Source of the DNA: Antedon mediterranea
Taxonomy: Eukaryota > Echinodermata > Crinoidea > Comatulida > Antedonidae
NCBI RefSeq assembly: GCF_964355755.1
Contig: NC_092678.1
Span: forward strand, 16,092,922-16,156,921
Direction of reading: 5' to 3'
Length of the DNA: 64,000 nucleotides
In this document: positions 21,737 to 33,654 of the stretch, in pieces
Layout: each line of letters starts with the position of its first letter
Numbering within the stretch: the first letter of the stretch is position 1
The notes under the pieces: model-generated
What the model was told of the DNA's origin: nothing
Databases searched by the model: none
What the model saw: the letters and a program-made list of their open reading frames with translations, nothing else
Program-made: the position numbers and the translations under genes

Positions 21737-23449
21737 CATAAAAAGGCCTCATAGTAGAGCCAAAGGTGTTAGCCCACTACTACGGATCACTAACATCTAG
21801 GGCTAGCTAGCCTAGGCCTATGAGAGTTAATTTTAAATTAAGTAGTTACTGTAGGCCTATGGCTTCAGTAATTTCGGTCGCATTTTCGGCCTACTTTTCA
21901 GGACATGTGAGAGGTGAGGTAGGTTAGCCCAGCTAGGCTAACCTGTAAGTGTAAGTAGTATTCTAGCCCATCCATGTGATGGGTACGAGTTGGCATTGGT
22001 ACGGGTTGACCCGTATCCGTATTGTAGCTAGGGTGCTGGTCAACCCGTACCCAAACCAACCCGTATGTAATATAAATATACTTTTATTAGCATGGGTACG
22101 GGTTAACCTGTAACCTTCTAGCTAATCGTACTAAGCCTAGAGTAGGTCTATGCCACCCAGACCGGCTACAATAATGGTCTATTCTGTTACCATACTGTAA
22201 TGTGGTCCAGGTTGAGGGGCCAGGAATGATGGTAGTGCCAGTATACCGTGTACTGTAGTTTAGCCTCAAGGCAATACCATGTAGCCGTAGTAGCTTGGAG
22301 AAATACAGTAGAGATTTATGAGACTTGGTGTGTGATGATTCAGTATGATAATTGGTCCTGTAAAAAATAAAATTGTTGAATTATGAAGAAAATATTGTAA
22401 AATATAACAAGTAAATTATACTACTGTATAGTATAATTAAGGGGTAACCGTATAATATATAATTATATAATAAATGCAATGGCAATTACTAATATTATGT
22501 ATACAATATTACATTTAAATTCATATATTATTTTATTATGATAAGGAAATCTGTTTTAGAATGAGAAAAAGCCGCCCAAACCCATATTTGAACCCAGCTA
22601 TCAATAAAGCTACAGTATAAACAGAATAGACCATCAGGGTAGCATAGACCTACTCTAGGCCTAGAAAATTTTCTAGAAGGATACAGGTCAACCCTTACCC
22701 ATGCCAAATCATACCCAAATTTTGGTTTACTCATACCTAAAATGTTGGCCCACCCGTACCCATCATGGGCTGGCTCGTACTCATCATGGGCTGGCCTGTA
22801 CCCATGTTTAATGCTATTAAATGTATATTTATATTACATACGGGTTGGTTTGGGTACGGGTTGACCAGCACCCTAGCTAGAATACGGATCAACCCGTACC
22901 AATGCCAACTCGTACCCACCTACCTCACCTCTCACATGTCCTGAAAAGTAGGCCGAAAATGCGACCGAAATTACTGAAGCCCTAGGCCTAACTACTTAAT
23001 TTAAAATTAACTCTATAGGCCTAGATAGTAGTGATCCGCAGTAGTGGGCTAACACCTTTCTTTGCTTTGGCTCTACTACGAGGCCTTTTTATGCTCATAG
23101 GATAGCTTTTTTGCGGCGTACCTAATGTAGGCCTATGCCTATCTAGGCCAGATTTGTCATTCTCGCATGACTATAGCATATGCTCTAGTAGGGCTAGTGG
23201 GTGTACCCTGGTGGATTCACCCCCTGGTCGACTCGTACCCATGCCAACTCGCACTTAATTTCGTACCCACCACCCCCTCGTACCGCCTCGTACCACCCAA
23301 ATAATTGGTTGATTTCACGCTAGTAGGCCTAGCCTAGCTACGATATTCATTATGCCCTGCTAAAAAGGTAGATGAGCTACTAAACTAATTACGTAATTCG
23401 TATAATCAATAACAATAATTGACTAGGCCTAGGCCTTTCTTGCATGGCA

Positions 23450-24290
23450 ATACCATAAATCTGCTACTATTCTGGTTGCCGAGTGGATCTTATATTGAAT
23501 ACATTATTATAACGTTACAAATGGTCTCCAGATAGGAACCTATTGACAGCGATATCGTGTATTAAAAGTACTTAATACAGTCAGATAGGTCTCTGGTAGA
23601 CTGTCGACAGTCTTCCAGATTGAGTGTACTAACAGCTACAGAATCGGGTGACAGAATCAAAGAATGTACTTTTATATGTATTTTTTTTATTTTATCTAAA
23701 CTGTATAATTATTTTTAAAATGTAAATATTATAATACTGTATATAATTAAGTTTATCAAAGAAATTGTACATCGTTTAGGCCTATAATGTTTAAAATCTT
23801 GGAAACAATTAATGCAACTGGTGTTGTATATTTTTATCAATACAATCATTTTATTTATAATATAAATAGAATCGATTCCCAATATCACACAAACTCAGTT
23901 TCAATGAAACAAGGCATGACTCAAAAACTTGATTTCGACAAAATAAATATGTTGAACCGTGGAGGAAATACAGTATATAGAAAGAAATACAGAATATGAG
24001 TTGCCTGTCAAAAAAAACACATTGTATTTACAACCAAAATTCAATACAAACACAACTGCTTTCTGGTTGTATTTTTATTATACCGAATAAATAAAATAAA
24101 TAAATAAATATGAATAATCCGAATTAACATTGATTCACAACGTGAATCTACATCATGTTGACATAAGCCATTACAATTGTTACTGTATAACGAAACAAAT
24201 GTCAGATTAAAGTGGTGTGTCGAAAGTGAAACTCTACTAATTACACCATAACATAGTGCGTAGATAATGCTATTAATTACACGAGAATAA
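23450..24290. other. Non-coding spacer
   Basis: No gene is recognised. A partner of the 18635-18690 fragment lies at 23808-23885. Confidence 0.4.
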
Positions 24291-24295
24291 TTCTC

Positions 24296-24395
24296 GGTTG
24301 GGGGGACTTTTTCTCATTTTCACAGATTTAAAATTAATTTAATTTCAGTATATCACCGGGCGGTTTAGAATTGATGTTCTGTGTTTATAAAATTA
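24296..24395 (+). repeat. SINE body fragment
   Basis: The block ggggactttttctcatt to gaattgatgttctgtg is the reverse complement of the SINE body at 3830-3930 and 30540-30640. The tRNA head is missing on this copy. Confidence 0.65.
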
Positions 24396-24818
24396 TATAT
24401 TCATTTTATTTTAAAAGATATAACAGTATAACAAATCTGAATAAGCATTGGACAACTTGAATCATGTTCACATTGGCCTATATAATATTGTTACTGTATA
24501 ACAAATACAATTTGGACTCTTTTACAATGTTATTTAATATAAGATATTTTTGAGAAGCTATGCATGGTGGTGACAAATGTTCATAAAAGAAGACATCATG
24601 CTTGTACTATTGTTTCAGTGGGGATAGTTCATATTTTTTTTTTAGGTTAATCAAATTATTTATGTGAGCATAAAAATCTAAAAATTTACTGTACATTGTT
24701 TTTTAGATTTAGTATGAATTCGAATCTAACCGGTAAATTTGTTTATAATATGTTTATTTGTTTATTATTGTTTCACACAGCAGTGGATGAAATAGGCTAT
24801 GAGATGAGATGAGATGAG

Positions 24819-24991
24819 CTGCCCGTGATAACAAGAAGAGCATACTCATCCCTCGTCATCTTCGACTTGCCATCCGTAATGATGAAGAGTTGAACCGACC
24901 TATCGGTAGTGTGACCATCGCACAGGGAGGTGTACTACCAAACATTCAAGCCGTACTTCTACCAAAGAAAATCCAGGCCAAAGCCAAGTAA
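24819..24991 (+). pseudogene. Histone H2A C-terminal fragment (5' truncated)
   Basis: The frame reads [20 protein letters not shown], then [30 protein letters not shown] and KIQAKAK, then TAA. This is the last 57 residues of a canonical H2A: end of the alpha-2/alpha-3 region, docking domain and tail. The first two-thirds of the histone fold are absent. The sequence just upstream is a short gatgagatgagatgag repeat. Substitutions such as KSIL for KTRI and RPIGS for KLLGG suggest relaxed constraint. It cannot form a nucleosome core by itself. Confidence 0.88.
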
Positions 24992-25026
24992 ATCATCGTA
25001 CTGCTAACGGCATTCTCAAACCAAAC

Positions 25027-25042
25027 GGCTTTTTTCAGAGCC
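25027..25042 (+). promoter_or_regulatory. Histone 3' stem-loop (H2A fragment)
   Basis: GGCTTTTTTCAGAGCC, 36 bases after the stop, is the replication-dependent histone stem-loop of normal 16-base length. One stem pair is changed from C-G to T-G. The ACCA flank follows, then an aaaagaaa purine stretch where a U7-pairing element would be. Confidence 0.85.
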
Positions 25043-25044
25043 AC

Positions 25045-25554
25045 CACTTGTCCAAAAGAAATTGCAAATGGCAGTTTTAAACAAACCACAGCTCGTAACT
25101 AGGCCTATCCACTAATTATCGATGATGCCGATCACATCACATAAGTTTTGCCCGAGTTTTTAAAAACAATTTTTTTTTTAAATTCATTAAAAAAAATAAA
25201 ACCATAACACAAAATCACTAAAAATATAAAGTAATAGGTATCAAAGTATTATGAACGTTTAAATAAAGTAACTTACAGTGATCAAACAATATTAAAAACT
25301 ATCAATTATTATTTCCATTTTTTAAAGTAAATAATAAGTAATTGTTAATTTGGTAAATTCTGTATTTTTTTACAATTAGGTAACTAATCTAACTGAATAT
25401 AATTAATTAATCAGATATATACATTTTATAACATAATTTGTTTTTTTTCTCTTTAGCCTAACATAATATTAATAAATTGATTGATTGATTGAAATATATA
25501 TTTATACTGGGTAACCTCTTCAGTCAAAGACTGGTCTCCCAGAGGGCCCAGTTG

Positions 25555-25591
<37 letters not shown>

Positions 25592-26690
25592 CTCTGCTAA
25601 CTTTTCTGGCTGTTTACTTTATCGTTTTGATTTAGCTTTTCGCTTTTATTTTTGTATCTCCATTGAGATCCAGCCACTGATACCCACAGCATTGTCATTT
25701 TTTGCAGTAATTTGCCTTTGGATTTATATATATATATACATACATATACATACACACACCCACACACACCCATATACATTTTTCTAAAAAAGTAACTTTC
25801 AGTGGTCAAACAATATTAAAAAATATAAACAGACTTGATTTTTAACGTAAAAAATCGTACTTTTATTTAGAAATTCTGCATTTATCATATATAACTGCAG
25901 ATAATATTAATACAATAGACTAAAAAATACAGTAAAATATAGGCGGCCTAATTATTAAAAATATGTTTTAAAATGGCCTGTGGATGTTGTCCGAGGCCTT
26001 GAGGGGCCACTATACTACTGAATTTAAACTGAAAATGTACTCCTAAACTTCTAATATACCCATAAATCATGGATCCTTCAAAATATTGGTTTTGATTATT
26101 GGTTTAAAAAAAATACGTCATCCATACTTTGTGCCTTCTCTAAGCTTGGTTCAATTCACATTATGCAAAGGTTGTTTGATATAATGCACTGAGTTGCATA
26201 ATCGCAAGAAAATACAGTCTCGTCCTGGAGTGCCGCGGTACCATAGAACGGCACGCAAGCGTGTTGACCAATGAAGAGCGGGAGTTCGGATAATTCATCG
26301 CTTGTGATTGGTTACAAATCATACGTTTTTTTGCATGGGAACCATCGACGTAAAGTTGTAGAACACTATTAATGTAAATTTAGGATTTAGGAGTTCATCG
26401 AACTCCTGGTTAAACGCATGGTATACCCTAGTTAAATTCACATCTTCAAAGTAATGATAGGCCGCCGGATAATTGTGTATGTCGGTTGTGAATGGCCAAA
26501 ATCCATACAGATGAACCTCGTCACAAAATAAGAGCGAAGACGAAAAAACCTAAAAAAAAAAAGAAGAAAAACAATGAATATTTTAATATAATATATTTTA
26601 AAATAAAGCATAACCATAATGGAGATATCTACCACCAACAATTCATCTTGCTTGTGGTCATGTGTTTTACTACAGAGACCACTGTGACAA
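25045..26690. other. AT-rich stretch with SINE tail and simple repeats
   Basis: No gene is seen. The part at 25490-25550 is the complement of the 3' part of the SINE at 34331-34650 (actgggtaacctcttcagtc). The part at 25554-25590 is (TA)n, 25610-25735 repeats 4555-4695, and 25725-25770 is an AT/CA microsatellite. Confidence 0.5.
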
Positions 26691-27455
26691 AAAAAAATGG
26701 CTGCCTGTGTCAACAGAGTTTCAGAACGGAAATCTATTCAGATTTTCAAAATAATAAATGGTTTATCTCCTGAGTACTTAAAAACCAGTCTTTATGTTCA
26801 AAACCAAATTCATAATTATAAAACTAGATTTTCTACGATAAGAAAGTCTATCTATAAACCAAAATCAGGTATACATAGTGAGGAATAAGTTGCCCAATTA
26901 AGTAAACCTACAATATGCTCAATCTCTTATTTTTTTCAATTTTCTCTTAAAGAAGCAATATAAATCAGTACAAAGGAATATGGAGAGTCGATTGTTTATG
27001 TACGATGCTTTATTTATGTATGTTCTTAGGGATGTTGATGATGACATTAGACGTCAATACAGATCTTATACACTAGCACGTAAATTCAGCAAATGCTTGA
27101 TGTTCAAATCTTATTGCATTTCTCTTCTTTGTGTGTTTACAACAATGCTCTTCGATTATTTTTAAGATTGCCTAGACACTGCAGTGCTAGTGATATTTTT
27201 TGTTATTATTAATTTTCATTGTTACAGATAATGTAAGCTAGCAAAAATGAAATTATAGAATATATTGTGGTGGTATCATTTGAATCATCCAGGCTCCATA
27301 ACAAAATGATGGAGATCCTGAGATGATCTGAATACCGGTGTTTTTTGTTTTTTTTTTTGCGTCTGCCTTTTTTATTTAAACTGATTTATGCAATTTATTT
27401 TGTAACTATGGACGTCCGTTTTCGAAATAAAATTAAATGAATGAATGAATGATTA
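26690..27455 (+). mobile_element. LINE 3' fragment (CR1/L2-like)
   Basis: Two broken pieces of a reverse-transcriptase C-terminal region are read. One is RIFKIINGLSPEYLKTSL-like at 26715-26885. The other, at 26980-27165, is a copy of the C-terminal segment of the LINE at 41112-43490 (shared LMFKSYCIS). The fragment ends in a 3' UTR with an (AATG)n tail at about 27430-27455, typical of 3' ends of non-LTR elements. Confidence 0.72.
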
Positions 27456-27459
27456 TCTT

Positions 27460-28750
27460 GATTTATAGTAATACTATTAAGTATCAGTTCTTGTAATCGT
27501 TGTATTTGTTATGTTTTTTCTACAATTCTGTTAATTATAGGCCTATAGAAGTTTCATTTAGAGACCACAGTATAGTAGAAATAAGATGCTAATTGTACTT
27601 TCCTGTATTTTTATCCTTGATTGATCCTTTACAAAATAAAAAAGAAAACGTTTTTACAACTGGATCATGGAGGTATAAAACCCACAATGTATACATGTTT
27701 TTGGATGAATGCACCAATTATTAGGTTTGCATGCATGATGATTTCACTACGACTATTGTGTGTGTATTTACTTTTGGCGGCAGAAGGTGTTGGATTACTA
27801 TATTGGGACACCACTTACTTCCAGATGATTTATACCAAGATAAAACACTATTGGCTCCATTTTGTTACAGCTCAGGTACAGGCATGACTTTTAAATATAA
27901 TATCTGATTAATTGTACATAAATCAAATATTTGTAACAGAAATCAAGACGAAAAAACATGAATTCCATTAATATGGTCAAATACAACATTTGGCAAAATT
28001 CTGCCATAAAAACCAAGAAGACTTTTTTTCAGTAATTAGGTAGTTGAACTTAATGTAATAACATGTCTGGTGACTCCCTAGAAGGTGAAAAAAAGATGGT
28101 GGATATACGGTTGATAATTTTTGCTACAGCATGAAAATAAAAATATGAAGTTTAATAAAAATACCAGAAATGTAAAATTCAAGTTATATAACCTATATTT
28201 AGTCATCTGATAACATTTTTACCACACCGTTTATTTTTCATCTTTTTAAAATGCCTCTCTATTTACAAAATTTGTGTACAAACGAATACAGATTTTACTG
28301 TGTAATTTGAACTATCCCCACACTGATAAGAAAGTGCTTATTTTCAACAAGCTCGTGTAACACAAATAAAATCCCCAAAAATTATGAAAACTATAGAGCG
28401 ATAATTATTGGAATGTATGATCAATAGAAATTGTTTGCCCGCACCTGGCCTTTGAAACTATAATATTGTAAATCATTTTTATTTCAAGATATATCATAGG
28501 ACGAAAAAACATTTTCACCCGTACCCTTAATACGAATTGATTTCTTTGTCCGCAATGTGTATACCATTGTGATTGTGAATCGTTACACGGTACCTTTTTG
28601 TATGAACAGTATTTAATATTGTAAACTTGTTGTAGTACGGGTTTTGTCTAAATTTATTAATGTTTTTTTCAAGGTAATAATTTATTTTTTGATCAAATTA
28701 AATGGACATTAAATGGGATATTCAACAAACAAATTTCTAAAGATGATTTA
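27460..28750. other. Non-coding stretch
   Basis: No gene or repeat family is recognised. Open frames are short and unsupported. Confidence 0.35.
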
Positions 28751-28759
28751 GTTTAGTTT

Positions 28760-29090
28760 AAATTGGCTATCGAGACTCATTAGGCTGACCACCACTTGCA
28801 ATATTTTCGCCGTATACAGTATAAACCTCAATTTTTTTAAAGGAATTTACTTATTTATTTCAATAACTATATACAGTAGTGACTTCAGTGGTGTATAGTT
28901 TGTAACGTTTTATAATTTGTTTTTGTACTTTTTTACGTGAATGTACGTATTGTGTATGTACCATGTTTCTATGTGGTTACATTTTTACCATTTTTTTACC
29001 ATCAATTTTAATGCTTTTAATATAAATAACTTGTAATTCAGCTTCAGCTGCGAAGACGATTTGAAATAAAATAAACGAACGTATAAACGT
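28760..29090 (+). mobile_element. Possible LINE 3' end
   Basis: The word ggctatcgagactcatt and a downstream atttgaaataaaataaacg tail look like a non-LTR 3' UTR and tail. No coding part is attached, so this is a weak call. Confidence 0.35.
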
Positions 29091-29224
29091 AACTTCTGGC
29101 AGTTTATGCTTATAACGTTAATGTACCAATGGCCTACTTTAAACTAAATATAATAAGTCAACGTTGCAACTCTTTTACATTGTAGAGTGCCAAATCACAT
29201 GTTCTAATGGATGTCCACATGAAG

Positions 29225-29600
29225 AAGATTCCGGGTTAAATCCTTTTCAAATATAGTTCAAATTGAGAGATGATAAATCAATGTCAAAGGTTAATAATGT
29301 TAGAAATAGCACTTCCATTCATTTTTGGACAAACTTTTCATTAAAGTTAATATAAAAACATACATTCTAACGATTTTGACATCATAATTAAGTATCTGTG
29401 ACTAGCGGTTTCCAAGATACAGAATAGCCTACGTTATTAAAATGGCCGCCATTTTTAGTCGCGTGGACGCAACTCTATAGTTCACTATGTCGGTCGGTCG
29501 GTCGGTCTGTCTGTCGGTCTGTCGGTCCGGTATCACTATGCGTTTTAGCACGCGACTTATGGCTGTTGGCCTTGTTAATTATGCAAATTAGGCTACTTCC
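29225..29600. repeat. Dispersed repeat R3 (interrupted by R4)
   Basis: The sequence resembles the degenerate tandem units at 44090-44740 (caaaggt, cttcc-tcatttttgg, tcattaa, cattctga-cattttgac, then gccgccattt and attatgcaaattagg). The R4 element at 29452-29576 sits between gccgccatt and aattatgcaaattagg, which are contiguous at about 44722-44752. Confidence 0.7.
29452..29576 (+). mobile_element. R4 short element, copy 1
   Basis: The unit begins tttttagtcgcgtggacgc, contains a (CGGT/CTGT)n tract after ttcactatgt, and ends with tagcacgcgacttatggc and ggccttgtt. The internal inverted words GTCGCGTG and CACGCGAC lie close to the ends. Further copies are at 42406-42540 (minus), 49062-49183 and, decayed, 54449-54530. 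Confidence 0.85.
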
Positions 29601-29761
29601 CGTTGTCGATTAATGTTCTAACGTTGATAAATGTGTTCAGTAGGGTCTAAAGAAGACGTTTCATCAAAAAAACCTTTCTTGCAATTTGTGTTCAAAAAGG
29701 GTAATTTTTTAAAAATTCTTAAAAATACACAGAAAATAAACAAAAATAAAAAAACAATAAA

Positions 29762-32700
29762 AACAAAAATAATAATAAACCCACCGACATGATCGCTGTC
29801 CGTCACTGAAATATTCAAATTACAAAACATTAAGTAGTAATAACTAAACATAATATTTTGACAATAGTGAAGAAGTAGTAATAACTAAAAATAATATTTT
29901 GACAATAGCAATAATGAAGAACAAAAAATAATTAAATACATATAACAACAGTAAATAATAATTATAATATAACTGAGAATAACAATTGAAAATATATACT
30001 GTACTGCCCTCTATACCACAACAAGACAAACATTAACGTGAAAATGACACAAAGAGCAAACTCGAGTTGTTGCCGGGTGTTGTGTGCACTTTTTCTTGGC
30101 TAATATATTGAAATACGATAAGTTTTGTAATTACGAAGTAAGTTAATTTGTATACAGTATACGATGTATACTTTTACACACTGTGCATAATAGAAGGTTA
30201 TAAAAACTATGGAGAAGGTTGTTAGTTTAATACTTAAATACTTTATTTCTTGTATGTCTATTGTAATTTTTATGGGAGTTCATTTTTCTCCGGCATGCGT
30301 GCTTTAAATAGGTATGTATGCCCCAGGTTAATATTTGCTAGGTCTTTGTGTTGCATATAAAGGAAGTAAAGATCTTAATAAGGCGGAAAATGTAAAATAA
30401 TGCATTGGCCTATATTTAAGTAAAGCTCATGATTTTTTAAAGCCCCTTTTCTCCTTGATTTATAATTTTCACGCAATTTGGCCTGTATTTACTTTTGAAA
30501 TAAAGAAATATATATTTTATATATTAAACACATCATGCACCAAACATGAATTTTAAGCCGCCTGGTGATATACTGAAATTTAATTAATTAATTTTCAACG
30601 ATAAAGATGAGGAAATCTGTGAGACTGAGAAAAAGTTCGCCACAACCGCGATTCGAACCCGGAACCCTCTGCTTGATATCAGAGGCGTTCGCAGGACTAT
30701 TTTAAGAGGGTTGCCTAAGCTGTAGAAACTGAGTATTTGAGCAAGCAAATTGTTAAATGACACCCCTAGATGGCCGCAAATGGTTTTGTTTATAATCCAA
30801 AATAATTCAAAATGTTTTTTTTAATGAGAATGTATTAGGTCTACTTGCATAAAAAACACAGAAAAATTAACTTGGTCTGCAGTAAAGTGAGATGGCCATT
30901 TGTTTAAAAATTAAATTACTTGAAACCGTCACCTGCAAAATACAATTAAATCAAAGGTAATCAACTTAACTGGGCTAGATCATGTCGACTACATTTAGGC
31001 ATACAATAATAATAAAATAACAATAACAACAATGTATTCATGCTGAAATCTAGGCTAAGCAATGTAAAATTAACTAGGGCCTACTTTTAAGCTTACCTTT
31101 TTTTTTCATCTTTTAGCCCGTGGCTGATACTGATAACATGTACTTCAGCTGTATATTAAACAGTAGGCTCTACTGATACAAAAATAGGTTTTATGTGCAA
31201 AATAAAAATAATTATTAAATATATGGACTTGTTCCACGTAACAGTCATCATATCGCATGCTTTCCGCACTTAATTGTGAATCCAGGGTAATACAATTCTT
31301 GCGCATTTGGGGGGAAAGTCCTGGGAATGTTTACTCCTTTCGTAGTGTAACCGTCGGACTTTACCTATGCCAAATGTGTACGGTAACTTTATTAGATTAC
31401 CTCAAAAGAAGGGAATATTATAGTTTCCCACTTTGGGGTACTTACAATCTTAAAAACTTACACCCAAGTTGAAGGAAAAGGGGAGTTTTACTCCAAGGAG
31501 GAAACAAATTTACACGAAAATATGGTGTAAAATCCGAATTATTTTTTACAGTGTAGGTATTCATGCAGTGATGAAGCGGAGGATTATTTTTGCAGCGTTC
31601 CATTTAAAATAAATGTTGCTATAAAGAAATATTTTGGGTGTGAAGGTTGTTAAATTCGTTGGCGCCAGCATTACTTCTTTTACCAATTTTACCAATTAAG
31701 CTAACAACAAAACATTCAACAATGATAAAATGCCCTGCAACTACTTTATGACTAAGCCTCTCCAAAATGTTAATTTTTAGAACTTTTTAGAGAACACACT
31801 AAGTAATTTTTTTCATCAATGCGGTACTTCTGGTATGGTAGTAAATAAAATACTATTAATTAATGTAAATTAATTATTATTATCAATTAATTATTTAAAA
31901 AGTTTGAAAAATATGAAGCTGCTGCTATAAATATTGAGGAAAACGTTAAATTGTATTATTTTGAATTAAATGCTAAATAAGTCAGCAATTATTTCATTTT
32001 CATTTATCTACTATAAACTGTACAATAAATAATAAATATAAAACAAAGAAACTAATTATAGGACATTTGCAGAAAGAATGGAAAATCAAAACTATACGCA
32101 AAATTATGATTTGGCCTTAAATTATGGAAAAAACGCAATAATTATGAACAAGTCAACCATATGACAGGTTTTTGCCGAACACAGTGTGTGTTGGCCTTTT
32201 CGTACCTCTCATCAGGAGAGAAATACATCCCTCTGCTCTCATGACGCGCGTACCACAAACAACTAGTCAATCAGAAATTTATTCTGCACATGCTCAGAAA
32301 ATCTCTGTGCGCGGTATAGTTGGCCTATTAGTGACTGCTTTGCATTCGGACAGTTTACAAATATTCTCTTCCAGACTGGACTTCTATAACGTATACATAT
32401 GGATATTGTATACAATGAAATGGGACTCAATTTTAATTTAGTGGCAGAAACAACATTATTAGTATGAAATAAGTCTGTTGCCCGGGTCACTAGGGCAACA
32501 CCCCTGGGTCCGCCCCTTGGATATGCAGATGTCATAACCATTATACCACTTGGGCTTGCATAGTATTGTTCAAACTCGAATTACTTTGATAAATACAAAT
32601 CTCCTCATATTCGTGTTTAATTATATGCAATAAGTGACTAACAATGCGAAAGTAGGTACCGTAGTGTAGGTCTACGACGGAACAAAGATGAACATTTCAT

Positions 32701-33515
32701 TTTCATTTTCATTTTATTGTTCCACATAAAATATGACAAGACAAAGAAAAAAAAGAATTAAACCTGGGTAGTTATTTGTTTATGTGAGGAGACTCAAGTA
32801 AGCCAAAAAAAGGCTTTAAGGCCGAGTTCCAAAATACATCACATAGTACATGGTAACGTAAAATGTCTTTCTAAAAAAAGGAACAAAAAGCCAAACTGAT
32901 TTGATTGAATATGAATACAAGGAAAAGTAAGGAATAAATTCACATAGTAACAAACTTATTAACTATCTAAAGAATATTGATGGATTAAGTATTGTTTGCA
33001 TTTTTTTTTAAACGAAAGTAAGGTAGGTAATAATTTAATGTTTAAGGTTAAATTATTCCATAAAAATGGTCCGTTAAAAATGAAAGAATTTTTCCTGAGG
33101 GCTGTAGTGTACTTTTCATAAATAAAATGTTTCCGGGTAACATAACTAGAACTCAGTCCGTGACTAATTTCAATTCAAATTGTGGCATTACTACTGCTAG
33201 ATAAATCAATGTAAATAAGGCTACATGTTTGTACGAGCAAACTCGAGTTGCTGGGTGTTGTATGCACTTTTTTCTTGGCTAATAATTTGAAATAAGAGAA
33301 GTATTTTTATGCACGATTTGAAAAGTTCTTCCAATTGATATTTTCAACATTTCAAGGTATGTATTTCTTTTATTTTTGGTATTATCTTGGAAATCAGATT
33401 CGTCTGTCCAGTAATGTTCGATGGTTACAAAAAAATGCGCTTTTTATAGTAATAATTACCGAATTAATACTAGGCATACACCCCAAGTATAAGGCCCGAT
33501 ACTGTAGACCTACAT
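29762..33515 (-). repeat. Dispersed repeat R1, copy 2, split by insertions
   Basis: It aligns with 2985-4520 as two blocks, 29762-30679 and 32520-33515. The gap is filled by the R2 element at 30680-32519. A second interruption at 32696-33141 is a LINE-like 3' end in minus orientation ((ttcatt)n tail at its left), flanked by AACAT duplications at 32691-32695 and 33137-33141. Confidence 0.8.
30680..32519. mobile_element. Non-autonomous TIR element R2, copy A
   Basis: The 1,840-base insertion in R1 is flanked by GATAT at 30675-30679 and 32520-32524. The intact site is ttgatatgcagatg near 3953. Ends are CAGAGGCGTTCGCAGG and, complemented, CAAGGGGCGGACCCAGG. A shorter inverted copy lies at 37945-39267. 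No transposase is recognised. The open frames at 31257-31472 and 32172-32441 have no known domain. Confidence 0.82.
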
Positions 33516-33654
33516 CATTTTATTTATTTTATTTCATCAAAACCAACAGCAACGAAAGTTGCCACTTAAATATATGAAACAGAAAACAGATACAATAAAT
33601 ACTCTATATAAATAATATATGAAGAAAACTTAAATAAATATGCAAATAGTAAAA

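Larger units (their letters stand above)
19088..23437. mobile_element. Large inverted-repeat element with nested insertions
   Basis: The left arm (19088-19341, 20398-20491, 21737 to about 22200) is complementary to the right arm (about 22600-23437). Matching landmarks are ggcataatgaatatcgtagc, gtaggcctatgcctatctag and ccgaaaatgcgaccgaaatt. The loop at about 22200-22600 contains a tRNA-like SINE head at 22555-22640. Two TIR elements sit in the left arm only, so the right arm serves as the empty site for both. Without them the element is about 2.0 kb with arms near 0.8 kb. Outer ends are blurred and no target duplication was identified. No transposase is seen. Confidence 0.85.

Noticed and set aside
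20877-21752. 291-codon open frame on the minus strand
   Set aside because: It is produced wholly by the 16-bp minisatellite. The peptide is a perfect 16-residue period with no unique part and no gene context.
26492-26773. 93-codon lysine-rich frame
   Set aside because: Low-complexity A-rich DNA. It overlaps the start of a LINE fragment read in another frame and has no family resemblance.
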